A DNA stretch of 64,000 bases from Bacillus infantis NRRL B-14911 (GTDB taxonomy: Bacteria; Bacillota; Bacilli; Bacillales; Cytobacillaceae). How positions within the stretch are numbered: the stretch's first letter is position 1; each line of letters begins with the position of its first letter. The stretch is from assembly GCF_000473245.1 (NCBI RefSeq), contig NC_022524.1:4627501-4691500 (forward strand), read 5' to 3'. The notes beneath the pieces are model-generated. The model ran no database searches. It was not told the origin of the DNA and saw nothing but the letters and a program-made list of their open reading frames with translations. This document shows positions 50,271-58,570 of the stretch, one piece after another. The translations under genes were made by a program, and so were the position numbers.

Positions 50271-50879
50271 ATGGAAAACAAAGGAAAACATTACATAGCC
50301 ATATTTGCTGTTTTATTAGTACTGCTATTAGCGGCTTGTGAAAGCTCATCTGGTGTATCAAACGATGAGTCCGAGAAGCAGCAAAATAATGATTCGTCTC
50401 AAGATACAGAGCATGGATCTTCTGGTGCAGACTCTGCAGAAGATGACACAAATACCGGCAGCACGAATACAGATGACACAGCATCTGAAAAAGAAGAAGA
50501 CCCTCCTGCCAATGAAACCGAAGATAGCTTGAAGGAAGAGTATCTCAAAAAACTGAATAACAGCAAAAAAGAAGCAGACGCATTAGAAGCGGCAGATTCA
50601 TCAACATACGCTTTGAAAAAAGTAGAAAATGACCGTTGGGAAATCTGGGATGACAGGCTGAATGAGATTTATGGAGTTCTACAAGAGCGGCTTCCGGCAG
50701 AAGAGATGGAGTCCTTAAGAGAAGAACAGCGCGATTGGCTAAAGGAACGTGACGCCCGCGCATTGGAGGCATCCCTCAAGTATGAAGGAGGCACGCAGGA
50801 ACATTTAGAATATGTCGCTGTCCTGGCCGATATCACAGAAGAAAGATGCTATGAACTGGTCGAAAATTATATGAACTGA
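50271..50879 (+). CDS. LprI/DUF1311-domain lipoprotein
   Basis: A 202-residue lipoprotein. The signal peptide ends with lipobox LAAC (C23); the next 60 residues are a low-complexity acidic Ser/Thr/Asp/Glu/Asn linker; the C-terminal 100 residues match LprI (lysozyme-inhibitor LprI-like, DUF1311): WEIWDDRLNEIYGVLQERLPAEEMESLREEQRDWLKERDAR. In Mycobacterium the domain inhibits lysozyme; in Bacillus its role is unknown. AGAGGGGG precedes the ATG. It is probably at the cell surface. Confidence 0.85.
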   Translation: MENKGKHYIAIFAVLLVLLLAACESSSGVSNDESEKQQNNDSSQDTEHGSSGADSAEDDTNTGSTNTDDTASEKEEDPPANETEDSLKEEYLKKLNNSKKEADALEAADSSTYALKKVENDRWEIWDDRLNEIYGVLQERLPAEEMESLREEQRDWLKERDARALEASLKYEGGTQEHLEYVAVLADITEERCYELVENYMN

Positions 50880-50927
50880 TTCTTCCTTGGCGGGATTGCT
50901 GATAAACTGAAAAAAGGAAGTATCCTA

Positions 50928-50957
50928 AGGCATTGCGCTGAGCAATGCCTTTTTTGT
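50928..50957 (+). terminator. Terminator of the LprI lipoprotein gene
   Basis: AAGGCATTGC / GCAATGCCTT with loop GCTGA, a 10-bp perfect stem followed by a T tract. Confidence 0.9.
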
Positions 50958-50964
50958 TTTTTTG

Positions 50965-51830
50965 AGATCCCTCATACCGGTTCTTTGAGGTACTCTGGGG
51001 CAGGGGGTCTCTCTCTTGAGTGACTCATATCGGTTCTCTGAGGCACTCTGGGGCAGGGGGTCTCTCTCTTGAGTGACTCATATCGGTTCTCTGAGGCACT
51101 CTGAGGCGGGGGGTCTCTCTCTTGAGTGACTCATATCGGTTCTCTGAGGCACTCTGGAGTGGGCATTCACTCTCTTGAGTGACTCATATCGGTTCTCTGA
51201 GGCACTCTGGGGCAGGGGGTCTCTCTCTTGAGTGACTCATATCGGTTCTCTGAGGCACTCTGGAGTGAGCATTCACTCTCTTGAGTGACTCATACCGGTT
51301 CTTTGAGGCACTCTAGGGCAGGGGGTCTCTCTCTTGAGTGACTCATATCGGTTCTATGAGGCACTCTGGAGTGAGCATTCACTCTCTTGAGTGACTCATA
51401 TCGGTTCTCTGAGGCACTCTGGAGTGAGCATTCACTCTCTTGAGTGATTCATACCGGTTCTTTGAGGCACTCTGGGGCAGGGGGTCTCTCTCTTGAGTGA
51501 CTCATATCGGTTCTCTGAGGCATTCTGGAGCAGGAATCACTCTCTTGAGTGACTCATACCGGTTCTTTGAGGCACTCTGGTGCGGAAATCTCTCCTTGAG
51601 TGACTCATACCGGGTCTTTGAGGCACTCTGGGGCAGGGGGTCTCTCTCTTGAGTGACTCATATCGGTTCTCTGAGGCACTCTGGGGCAGGAATCACTCTC
51701 TTGAGTGACTCATACCGGTTCATCGAGGCACTCTGGGGCGGAAATCTCTCTCTTGAGTGACTCATGACAATTCCCCGAATCACTCTGGGTCAGTAAAGTC
51801 CTCTTTTAAATGCCTCATACAGGACTTCCT
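50965..51830. repeat. Large 53-bp tandem array (about 16 units)
   Basis: CTCAT motifs recur at 50971, 51024, 51077, 51130, 51183, 51236, 51289, 51342, 51395, 51448, 51501, 51553, 51604, 51657, 51709, 51761 and 51814: 53 bp mostly, 51-52 in the distal part. A unit reads TTGAGTGACTCATATCGG, TTCTCTGAGGCACTCTGG, then a variable end. GAGTGACTCA and TGAGGCACTC pair with one mismatch. Unit ends come in two main types, GGGGCAGGGGGTCTC and GGAGTGAGCATTCACTC, in mosaic order. The array fills the gap before the ABC ATPase gene. Confidence 0.97.
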
Positions 51831-51997
51831 CCCGCACTTTCCAACCCAAAGTTCCCTTGCTCAACTCGTTCAATGGCATCCTTCCAAGATCGTAAACAAC
51901 TGAAAAAATGAAACAATTCCCAATCCACCCTTTAGCCCCCCAGCACCTAATGTTACACTAATAATAAATGGAATTATTTTGAAATGGGGTTAGGGGT

Positions 51998-52774
51998 ATG
52001 GAAGACATTATATTAGAGATTGAAGACCTGAAAAAGAGCTATGGATCGAAGCCTGTGCTGAAAGGTGTTTCTTTACAGGTGAAGCGCGGGGAGATCATTG
52101 GCTATATCGGACCGAATGGTGCCGGAAAGAGTACGACTGTGAAAATTATGCTGGGGATTGAGGACGGGTATTCAGGCGGGGTAAAGATCTTCGGCCAGGA
52201 TATATCGGATGGGAAGATTGATTATAAAAGGAAAATCGGCTATGTGCCTGAAATTGCTGAGGTTTATGACAATTTAACGGGCCATGAGTATTTAACGTTT
52301 ATCGGCGAGCTGTACGGCATTGATTCTGACCTTGCCAGCTATAAAGCTAAGGCCTTGATGGAGCTGTTTGGCATTGGGGAGGTCTATTATTCCAGGATTA
52401 CTTCTTATTCAAAGGGCATGCGGCAGAAGCTGCTCATCATTTCAAGCTTATTGCATAATCCGGACCTCCTGTTTTTTGATGAGCCCATCAATGGCCTGGA
52501 TGCGAACAGTGTCATGATTTTTAAAGAGATTATGGCCCAGCTGGCTGTGCAGGGCAAAACGATCTTCTATTCTTCTCACATTATGGATGTGGTCGAAAAG
52601 ATCAGCAGCCGCATCATCCTCCTTCATGATGGGCGGATTGCTGCTGATGGCACCTTTGAAGAACTGCAGCAAAAGACGGAAGGCTCGCTTGAGCAGATCT
52701 TCAACCAGCTGACTGGGTTCAGCGAGCATAAGGAACTGGGCGCCAGGTTTGTTTCGATTGTAGGGGAGATGTAA
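51998..52774 (+). CDS. ABC transporter ATP-binding protein
   Basis: A 258-residue ATPase: Walker A GPNGAGKST (38-46), Q-loop region PEIAEVYDNLTGHEYL, signature SYSKGMRQK (about 139-147), Walker B LLFFDEP (about 157-163), and a switch histidine in SSHIMDVVEK. The form is that of ABC-2 exporters. It is followed 2 nt later by a large membrane partner. GGGG before the ATG at 51998 serves as ribosome binding site. Confidence 0.93.
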   Translation: MEDIILEIEDLKKSYGSKPVLKGVSLQVKRGEIIGYIGPNGAGKSTTVKIMLGIEDGYSGGVKIFGQDISDGKIDYKRKIGYVPEIAEVYDNLTGHEYLTFIGELYGIDSDLASYKAKALMELFGIGEVYYSRITSYSKGMRQKLLIISSLLHNPDLLFFDEPINGLDANSVMIFKEIMAQLAVQGKTIFYSSHIMDVVEKISSRIILLHDGRIAADGTFEELQQKTEGSLEQIFNQLTGFSEHKELGARFVSIVGEM

Positions 52775-52776
52775 AG

Positions 52777-54423
52777 ATGCAGGACTTTCAGACTCTCAAA
52801 ATATTAGACCGTTTTGAATGGATGTTCAGCCGCTTTGGCGTAGACTACAAGGTTATGAGAATGATCCTGCAAGTAAAGCTGACGATGGATGGGCGACGTG
52901 TGCCAACCGTTTTTGCGCAGAATGCGAGGAAGGCAGAAGACAAGGAAAAGAGCAATCAGTATATAAAATCACTATGGATTTATGTTTTATTCGGGCTGTT
53001 CATGATTCCCTTTCTGCTGATGGGTGAGAATTATCTTTTTCAAATGAGCCTTTTTTATGGGATTTTCACCTTTTTTGTCATGACAGCGATGATTTCCGAT
53101 TTTTCGACGGTTCTGCTGGATATACGCGATCGGAATATCCTGTTTCCGAAGCCTGTTGACCGCAAAACGATCAATACAGCTAAAATGGTTCATGTTGTCA
53201 TCTATCTATCATTTCTTACCATCGCACTTGCCACAATACCATTGTTTGTCGGGCTTTTTAACATTGGACCTTTATTCTTCCTGACCGCAGTCATCAACAT
53301 CATCCTGATTGACCTGTTTATCGTTGGATTGACTGCGCTTATCTATCTCGCATTCCTGAGATTCTTTGATGGGGAGAAATTAAAAGATCTTATTAACTAT
53401 GTCCAGATCGGGCTTTCCCTGATGATCATGGTCGGCTATCAATTGCTGATCCGCTCCTTTGCTATCATTGATTTCACCGTCTCACTGGAGCCTGAATGGT
53501 GGCAGGTATTCATCTTCCCGATGTGGTTTGGAGCCAATATGGAATTGGTGCTGAACGGCCGCTTCCAGCCGTTCTATATCATCTTTACAGCTTTAAGTAT
53601 CGTGGTTCCGTTCCTGAGCATTTGGATTTATACGAAATTCAATTCGTCTTTTGAGCAAAACCTGCAGAAGCTTGCCTATCACGGCAGTGCTAAGGAAAAG
53701 AAGCGGAGCAAAACCGGCCGATTCCTCCTTAAGGTGCTTTGCCGCTCAAAGGAAGAAAGAGCATTCTTTAAATTTGCCAGCAGCATGATGAAAAATGAAC
53801 GGGATTTCAAGCTGAAGGTGTACCCTTCATTAGGGTTTTCCATCGTCGTTCCGTTTCTAATGATATTCAGCAGTTTTGATACAGACCTCAGCCGCCTGGA
53901 AGGCAGCAAATCATATTTATCTATCTATTTCAGCATGATCATCATCCCGACCATCATGCTCCTCCTGAAGTATTCAGGTAAATATAAAGGGAGCTGGATT
54001 TTCAGAGCCGCGCCTTTAGACCAGCTTGGCCCCATGTTCAGCGGAACGATAAAGGCATTTATCCTTAAATTGTATCTGCCGATCTACTCTATATTGAGTG
54101 TCCTGTTTGTCCTGCTTTTCGGGGCAAGGGTTGTGCCGGATCTGGTTGTCGTGTTTATCAATGCCTGTACCTATGCGGTCCTTTGCTTCATGTTCCTGAA
54201 AACAGCGATTCCGTTTTCGGAGTCTTTTGACCAGTATAATCAGAACGGCAATGGTGTGATTATATTCGGACTGATGCTGTTTGCCGGATTATTTGCCGGA
54301 CTGCACTACTTAAGCACATTGCTGCCGTATGGAATCTATCTGTATATGGCAGTTGCCCTTATATATCTGGCGGTTTTTTGGAAGCTGGCGTTTAGGGTTA
54401 CTTGGAAGGATGTTCTTGAGTAG
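52777..54423 (+). CDS. ABC-2 type export permease
   Basis: A 548-residue membrane protein with about twelve hydrophobic helices and a large central cytosolic loop (TKFNSSFEQNLQKLAYHGSAKEKKRSKTGRF). It probably carries the substrate path for the ATPase encoded upstream (2-nt gap, GGGGAG site). A close family name cannot be given; it is longer than YthQ-like permeases. The soluble N-terminal 55 residues are charged and helical. Substrate unknown; export of a peptide, lipid or antimicrobial is typical for this architecture. Confidence 0.85.
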   Translation: MQDFQTLKILDRFEWMFSRFGVDYKVMRMILQVKLTMDGRRVPTVFAQNARKAEDKEKSNQYIKSLWIYVLFGLFMIPFLLMGENYLFQMSLFYGIFTFFVMTAMISDFSTVLLDIRDRNILFPKPVDRKTINTAKMVHVVIYLSFLTIALATIPLFVGLFNIGPLFFLTAVINIILIDLFIVGLTALIYLAFLRFFDGEKLKDLINYVQIGLSLMIMVGYQLLIRSFAIIDFTVSLEPEWWQVFIFPMWFGANMELVLNGRFQPFYIIFTALSIVVPFLSIWIYTKFNSSFEQNLQKLAYHGSAKEKKRSKTGRFLLKVLCRSKEERAFFKFASSMMKNERDFKLKVYPSLGFSIVVPFLMIFSSFDTDLSRLEGSKSYLSIYFSMIIIPTIMLLLKYSGKYKGSWIFRAAPLDQLGPMFSGTIKAFILKLYLPIYSILSVLFVLLFGARVVPDLVVVFINACTYAVLCFMFLKTAIPFSESFDQYNQNGNGVIIFGLMLFAGLFAGLHYLSTLLPYGIYLYMAVALIYLAVFWKLAFRVTWKDVLE

Positions 54424-54433
54424 GAAGGCAGAA

Positions 54434-54466
54434 GAAAGCCGCCATGGTTTGGCGGCTTCTTTTTTA
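54434..54466. terminator. Bidirectional terminator between permease and NUDIX gene
   Basis: AAGCCGCCA / TGGCGGCTT, a 9-bp perfect stem followed by CTTTTTT; the NUDIX gene end overlaps its right edge from the other strand. Confidence 0.85.
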
Positions 54467-54919
54467 TTGCGATAAAGATTGTGCATATTGCTTTATAAGA
54501 TTCTTTATCATAGGATTCAGCCCTTCAGGCAGCTCATCTGCTCTGAAAAATTTTGCCTCAGTCGTTTCCAAACCGTCTGCTTTAAGAACGCCGCCTTTCA
54601 TATCCCTCGAGATATAGGCGATTGTCACGGGATAAAATTCATCCCCGTTCGGTAATTTCACATAATGCTCTTTTCCTGAAATCACGCCGGCCAAATCTAG
54701 CCTGCCTATTTCAATGCCGGTTTCCTCCAGGACTTCCCTTCTTCCTGCTTCTTCAGTGGATTCGCCTAATTCAATGAATCCCCCGGGAACGCCCCAGCGG
54801 CCGTCAATCCTTTTTTGCAGCAAAAATTCTCCCATATCATTGATGACCGCTACTGCAACGCCAACCAATATGAGCGGCTCATTGCCTACAACAGTGCGTA
54901 AATCTTCTATATACCCCAT
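54464..54919 (-). CDS. NUDIX hydrolase
   Basis: A 151-residue NUDIX enzyme that splits nucleoside diphosphates linked to another group. The Nudix box is GGFIELGESTEEAGRREVLEETGIEIG with all catalytic glutamates. It starts at ATG 54919, just after GGGGGAG, which is a better start than the 28 residues of further upstream frame. The substrate cannot be inferred from the sequence alone. Downstream of CPBP gene, 87 nt away. Confidence 0.92.
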   Translation of the reverse strand: MGYIEDLRTVVGNEPLILVGVAVAVINDMGEFLLQKRIDGRWGVPGGFIELGESTEEAGRREVLEETGIEIGRLDLAGVISGKEHYVKLPNGDEFYPVTIAYISRDMKGGVLKADGLETTEAKFFRADELPEGLNPMIKNLIKQYAQSLSQ

Positions 54920-55006
54920 AGTCTCCCCCATTTCCTTTCTATATGGAGTATATTTCCACATTCTCAATCCAGTCCCCTTCTTTTTTAATTTCAAAAATCC
55001 CACCCA

Positions 55007-55711
55007 TTATCCAAGACTAGTCAGCAACACCATAAATCCATTCGTCAGCCCGTGAATTAATACCGGAGGCCAGATGGAGCCTGTCCGCTCGTAAGCCAGG
55101 GCGAAAAGAATGCCGCTGAAGAAATTGACGGGCATGACGTTATAGGTCGGGATATGAATGATGGTAAAGATCAGCGAGCTGAGCAGCAGCGCCCCCGTCA
55201 GCCCCATCCGTGTCCGCAGCCAGCGATACAAGAAGCCTCTGTAGAAGATTTCCTCATATATGGGCGAAATGACAGCAGCAGAAATGAAGGCAATGAGCAC
55301 TGTGAAAAAAGTGACGTTTTGCTGCATGGCCTCAGTTTTGCTGTTTTCCCACGTATTGCCTATAAAGCTGGTAAGCACAACAATGATGACGGCGCCGGCC
55401 AGCAAGACTGCCGAATACAGCCCGATGAGCTTCCAATCCTTCAAAGCGAATCCTTTTACTCCAACCTCCCTCCAGGAAAGCCTTTTTGGGCGGAGGGCAG
55501 TAAAATATACCCCCGCCATTAGAATAACGGCTATTGTTAATCCGGTTAATGTCCCGGCATATAAATCGTCTTTAAGCCACTCGGCATAAAGAGGCTGTAC
55601 AATAAGCTTCACGACTCCAATTACAATAATAAATTCAAGCAGCATTAATAAAATGAATTCTCTCCAGCCCCAGGGGTCCCGTGTTTTCCAATTCATTTGA
55701 TCTGTTCCCAT
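55007..55711 (-). CDS. CPBP family intramembrane metalloprotease
   Basis: A 234-residue membrane protein with about seven hydrophobic helices. The CPBP (Abi/CaaX protease-like) motifs are EEIFYRGFLYRWLR, FTIIHIPTYNVMP (H of motif 3) and the last-helix WPPVLIHGLTNG with another conserved H and N. These are believed to be glutamic-type intramembrane peptidases; targets are unknown. It is divergent from a MerR gene, with a 19-bp palindrome between them. Some relatives act in bacteriocin self-immunity. Confidence 0.9.
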   Translation of the reverse strand: MGTDQMNWKTRDPWGWREFILLMLLEFIIVIGVVKLIVQPLYAEWLKDDLYAGTLTGLTIAVILMAGVYFTALRPKRLSWREVGVKGFALKDWKLIGLYSAVLLAGAVIIVVLTSFIGNTWENSKTEAMQQNVTFFTVLIAFISAAVISPIYEEIFYRGFLYRWLRTRMGLTGALLLSSLIFTIIHIPTYNVMPVNFFSGILFALAYERTGSIWPPVLIHGLTNGFMVLLTSLG

Positions 55712-55758
55712 TCTTCATCCCTCTTTCTAACTTTCAAATGGTATAATCTAACTATATT

Positions 55759-55777
55759 GGGTGACGCGGCGTAACCC
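55759..55777. promoter_or_regulatory. Candidate MerR operator
   Basis: GGGTGACGCGGCGTAACCC at 55759-55777 is a 19-bp dyad with one mismatched pair and a G at the centre, lying between the divergent CPBP and MerR genes. The pattern ACGC-G-GCGT resembles targets of drug-responsive MerR regulators. Spacer-type promoter elements are not clear. Confidence 0.55.
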
Positions 55778-55803
55778 GCAAGCTTTTTTTAGGAGGAATT
55801 CCA

Positions 55804-56541
55804 ATGAAACGCTGGACAACCGGAGAAGCAGCGAAGCAGCGCAATGTTTCCGTTCGCACACTCCGCTATTATGATCAAATCGGCCTTCTGGCGCCAAGCT
55901 TTAAAGATGAAAATGGAAAGCGGCATTATTCAGAGGAAGACTTATTTACATTGGAGAAAATATTGATTCTTAAGTCCCTTTCACTTCCGTTAGAGGAGAT
56001 CCGTGAGGTACTGAAACAGCTTTCTTATAAACAAATCTTAGTATCCCACTATAATCACCTGCAGGAGCAGCTCTCAGAGCTCCAAACAAGCATCTCCAAC
56101 ACAGCATCTCTGATCAATATGACCGATTTAGAGGATTCACTATCCTGGGATCGAGTCGCAGAGCTTGTGCAAAATTCACAAAAGCGTTCCAAGAAATGGA
56201 CCGACTATTTTCAGGAAGAGGAAATAGCGTTCCTGGAAAAAACAATCCCAAACCTTGGCAGCAATGATGAAATCACCCAGCAGTATGTTTCCCTGCTGCG
56301 AAGGATTGAATGGTGCGTGGAACACCACATTACAGCCGAGTCGGAGGAAGGCTTTGAAATTGCTTCTGAATTAATCCATCTATCAAATAAAAGCTTCCAG
56401 GGAGATACAGAACTGATGGACCAATTTTGGGAAGTCAGGAAAATGCCTGCCGAGGAAACTGGGCTCTATCCTGTTTCAGAAGAGGTGCTGGAGTTTGTGG
56501 AGCGCTGTTTGGCTTATGCGGGTTCAAGGGCTGGCAGCTAA
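55804..56541 (+). CDS. MerR family regulator with TipAS-like effector domain
   Basis: A 245-residue regulator: the N-terminal MerR domain (WTTGEAAKQRNVSVRTLRYYDQIGLLAPSFKDENGKRHYSEEDLFTLEKILILKSL, residues 4-58), a coiled coil at about 65-105, and a C-terminal helical domain of 130 residues with a Trp/Tyr-lined profile like the TipA antibiotic-binding fold (TipAS). Drug-type effectors are therefore likely. TTAGGAGG precedes the ATG. A dyad upstream is the probable operator. Confidence 0.88.
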   Translation: MKRWTTGEAAKQRNVSVRTLRYYDQIGLLAPSFKDENGKRHYSEEDLFTLEKILILKSLSLPLEEIREVLKQLSYKQILVSHYNHLQEQLSELQTSISNTASLINMTDLEDSLSWDRVAELVQNSQKRSKKWTDYFQEEEIAFLEKTIPNLGSNDEITQQYVSLLRRIEWCVEHHITAESEEGFEIASELIHLSNKSFQGDTELMDQFWEVRKMPAEETGLYPVSEEVLEFVERCLAYAGSRAGS

Positions 56542-56564
56542 TCAACAAGAAAGGAGAAAGATCA

Positions 56565-56786
56565 TTGAAGAAAAACAAACAAGTGCAAATGATGCTGGCC
56601 ATCATCGGAAGCATAGCTATTTTAACAATCGGAACTGTCATGGTCATTCAAATCGCGAAGAATCATCAGGTGAACAAACAGATCATAGACCAGTGCTTTG
56701 AAAGCTTTGATACAGAAAGAACAGTGACGATCAAGAAGGAAGGTTTTTGGTCCCCTGTTTTTTGTGAAAAGCATCCTGGTGCCTAG
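56565..56786 (+). CDS. Small single-pass membrane protein
   Basis: Seventy-three residues starting with TTG at 56565, 8 nt after AAAGGAG. One hydrophobic helix (MLAIIGSIAILTIGTVMVIQI) follows a short basic segment, and about 45 residues follow, ending WSPVFCEKHPGA. Seen in Bacillus genomes as a small membrane protein near unrelated genes; function unknown. It starts 23 nt after the MerR gene and may be co-expressed with it and with the Mrr-like gene 9 nt downstream. Confidence 0.7.
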   Translation: MKKNKQVQMMLAIIGSIAILTIGTVMVIQIAKNHQVNKQIIDQCFESFDTERTVTIKKEGFWSPVFCEKHPGA

Positions 56787-56795
56787 TAAGATCGA

Positions 56796-57380
56796 TTGAC
56801 TATTAATAAAAGGATGTGTTACGCCATAAACAATCGTGTTCATATTTTTGTTTGGATCACAATGATTGCAGTACCGTTCTTCTCTTTTATCAAAACAGGC
56901 AATGGGGAAACGGCAGTTTTCATTTTTATCAGTGAAGTGATTTTGTATTTTATTTATGCCTTGTTTCGGCTCAGGCGGATGACGAAAAGGCAGGAAGATT
57001 CTGAGGTTTGGGTTACCGACAAGATGACAGATGAAGAATTGAAGGAGTTCACTATTCCATTATTGGCTAAATCAGGCTATACCATTTCAAGGCTTGAAAG
57101 AGAACATCCAGATATCAGCTTTTTGCTGGAGACGCCAGCGGGCAAAAAAGCGATTGTTAAAGTGAAAAGCCATAAAAGGGGCGTTGGGATCCGCCTAGTG
57201 CAGCGGATTTTCAAACAACTGGATGCATATGATGCTGACGAATGCTGGGTGATCACCAATTATGGCTATACTCCTCAAGCTTCCGAATACGCCAGGAAGC
57301 TTCCTATACGGCTGTATGCGCGGGAGAAGTTTATGGATTGGATCCTGGCAGTGAGAAGAGGGAAGAGAATCCGGGGTTAG
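56796..57380 (+). CDS. Membrane-anchored Mrr-like (restriction endonuclease fold) protein
   Basis: A 194-residue protein: two N-terminal hydrophobic helices (about 15-32 and 40-58) and a C-terminal Mrr_cat-type domain. The family order is present: D106 (HPDISFLL), then IVKVKSHKRGVGIRLVQRIFKQLDAYDADECWVITNYGYTPQASEYARKL. In active enzymes the second motif is (E/Q)xK; here it is K122-V-K124, so the acidic residue is missing and cleavage is doubtful. The start is unclear: TTG 56796 lacks a good site and ATG 56814 is close to AAAAGG. Confidence 0.72.
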   Translation: MTINKRMCYAINNRVHIFVWITMIAVPFFSFIKTGNGETAVFIFISEVILYFIYALFRLRRMTKRQEDSEVWVTDKMTDEELKEFTIPLLAKSGYTISRLEREHPDISFLLETPAGKKAIVKVKSHKRGVGIRLVQRIFKQLDAYDADECWVITNYGYTPQASEYARKLPIRLYAREKFMDWILAVRRGKRIRG

Positions 57381-57422
57381 CATCCGGAATCCTTCCTTCT
57401 AAGATAGGCAGCAAAATCCTTA

Positions 57423-57542
57423 TCATTCCAACCTCTTACTTTTTATAAGCGAGCACTGACCATTGAATGTGTTGGCTTCTTTATACTTTTCTAACTCTTT
57501 TTGGTATCTTGCCATTAGCTCTTGCCAATTTATCCGAATCAT
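57423..57542 (-). CDS. Doubtful 39-residue ORF at the edge of the AT-rich island
   Basis: From ATG 57542 it reads MIRINWQELMARYQKELEKY and continues to KRLE. It looks protein-like (amphipathic helix) but has no ribosome binding site. It may be the remnant of a gene cut by insertion of the island. Very low confidence. Confidence 0.25.
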   Translation of the reverse strand: MIRINWQELMARYQKELEKYKEANTFNGQCSLIKSKRLE

Positions 57543-57564
57543 TCATTAATAAAAAACCCCGAAC

Positions 57565-58569
57565 TCACCTTTTTATTCTCTGATCATCGCGGGTCATAAA
57601 CTCTTCGATCTCTTCTATTGAAAATTGATTACAATCTCCAGTAATTGTGTGTTTCATTGCAGAAGCAGCCGTCGCGAACGATACCGTATAATCCAAATCC
57701 TGCTTAGTTAATAATCCATGTATAATACCGGCAGAAAAGGCATCGCCGCCGCCGACACGATCGATTACCGGTACAATGAAGTGTTTCTTTGAGGCATATA
57801 GAACACCCTTATTCCAAATAGTTCCTTTCAATATATGGTCGCTGGTCGACTTTATTTCTCTTAAAGTTGAATAAAACATCTCAATGTTTGGGTAGAGGTC
57901 ACTCATTTGCTGATAATAATTAGCCACATCTTCTCCATCCTTACTTTGCTCTTCAATCCCCAAAAGGTGGATAGCATCTAACTTGCCGGCCGAGCAATAA
58001 TCCGCATAAGGAAGCAACGCCGGCAGTATACTTTTTGCTTTTATATAACTCCATAATTTAGCACGATAGTTAATATCAAAGCTTATCTTCACACTGCGTT
58101 TTTTTGCTTCCTTCATCAATTGCTCAGTTAGCTTGGCCCAATTATCAGATAGAGCGGGGGTAATTCCAGAAACGTGGAATAACTCCACATCACCAAAAAG
58201 CTCATCCATAGACCATTCAAGCATCTCTATCTCTGAGAAACTGGAATAAGCACGATCGTAGATGACGGAAGATGAGCGTTCCCCAACACCACTTTCTAGA
58301 TAATAAGACCCCAGTCTAGTCCCCCCGAATAGCAATAAATCAGTTGATACCCCATATTGCTGCAAATGCCTCTTCACAGCCAGTCCCAATGCATTATTCG
58401 GGACTTTACTTGCGAAAGATACTGAATGGTTATAATTAGCCAAACTAATCGCTACATTAGCCTCACCGCCTCCATAGTGAACCTGAAATTGTTTTGATTC
58501 GCTTAATCTAGTATCCACCCTGGTAGACAATCTGAGCATTATTTCTCCTAAAGTCAGAATCCGGCTCAT
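57565..58569 (-). CDS. kdgK: 2-dehydro-3-deoxygluconokinase (PfkB family)
   Basis: A 334-residue sugar kinase that phosphorylates 2-keto-3-deoxygluconate (KDG) to KDPG. PfkB signatures are GGGEANVAISLANY near the N-terminus and the catalytic GGGDAFSAGIIHGLL near the C-terminus; it begins ILTLGEIMLRLS as KdgK proteins do. It starts 1 nt after the stop of eda at ATG 58569, with GAGGAG within the eda 3 prime end. With eda it performs the lower Entner-Doudoroff route. Confidence 0.92.
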   Translation of the reverse strand: MSRILTLGEIMLRLSTRVDTRLSESKQFQVHYGGGEANVAISLANYNHSVSFASKVPNNALGLAVKRHLQQYGVSTDLLLFGGTRLGSYYLESGVGERSSSVIYDRAYSSFSEIEMLEWSMDELFGDVELFHVSGITPALSDNWAKLTEQLMKEAKKRSVKISFDINYRAKLWSYIKAKSILPALLPYADYCSAGKLDAIHLLGIEEQSKDGEDVANYYQQMSDLYPNIEMFYSTLREIKSTSDHILKGTIWNKGVLYASKKHFIVPVIDRVGGGDAFSAGIIHGLLTKQDLDYTVSFATAASAMKHTITGDCNQFSIEEIEEFMTRDDQRIKR

Positions 58570-58570
58570 T

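Noticed and set aside
56796-57380. Type IV restriction system
   Set aside because: The Mrr-like domain has lost a key acidic residue and no other restriction gene accompanies it; kept only as an unusual protein.
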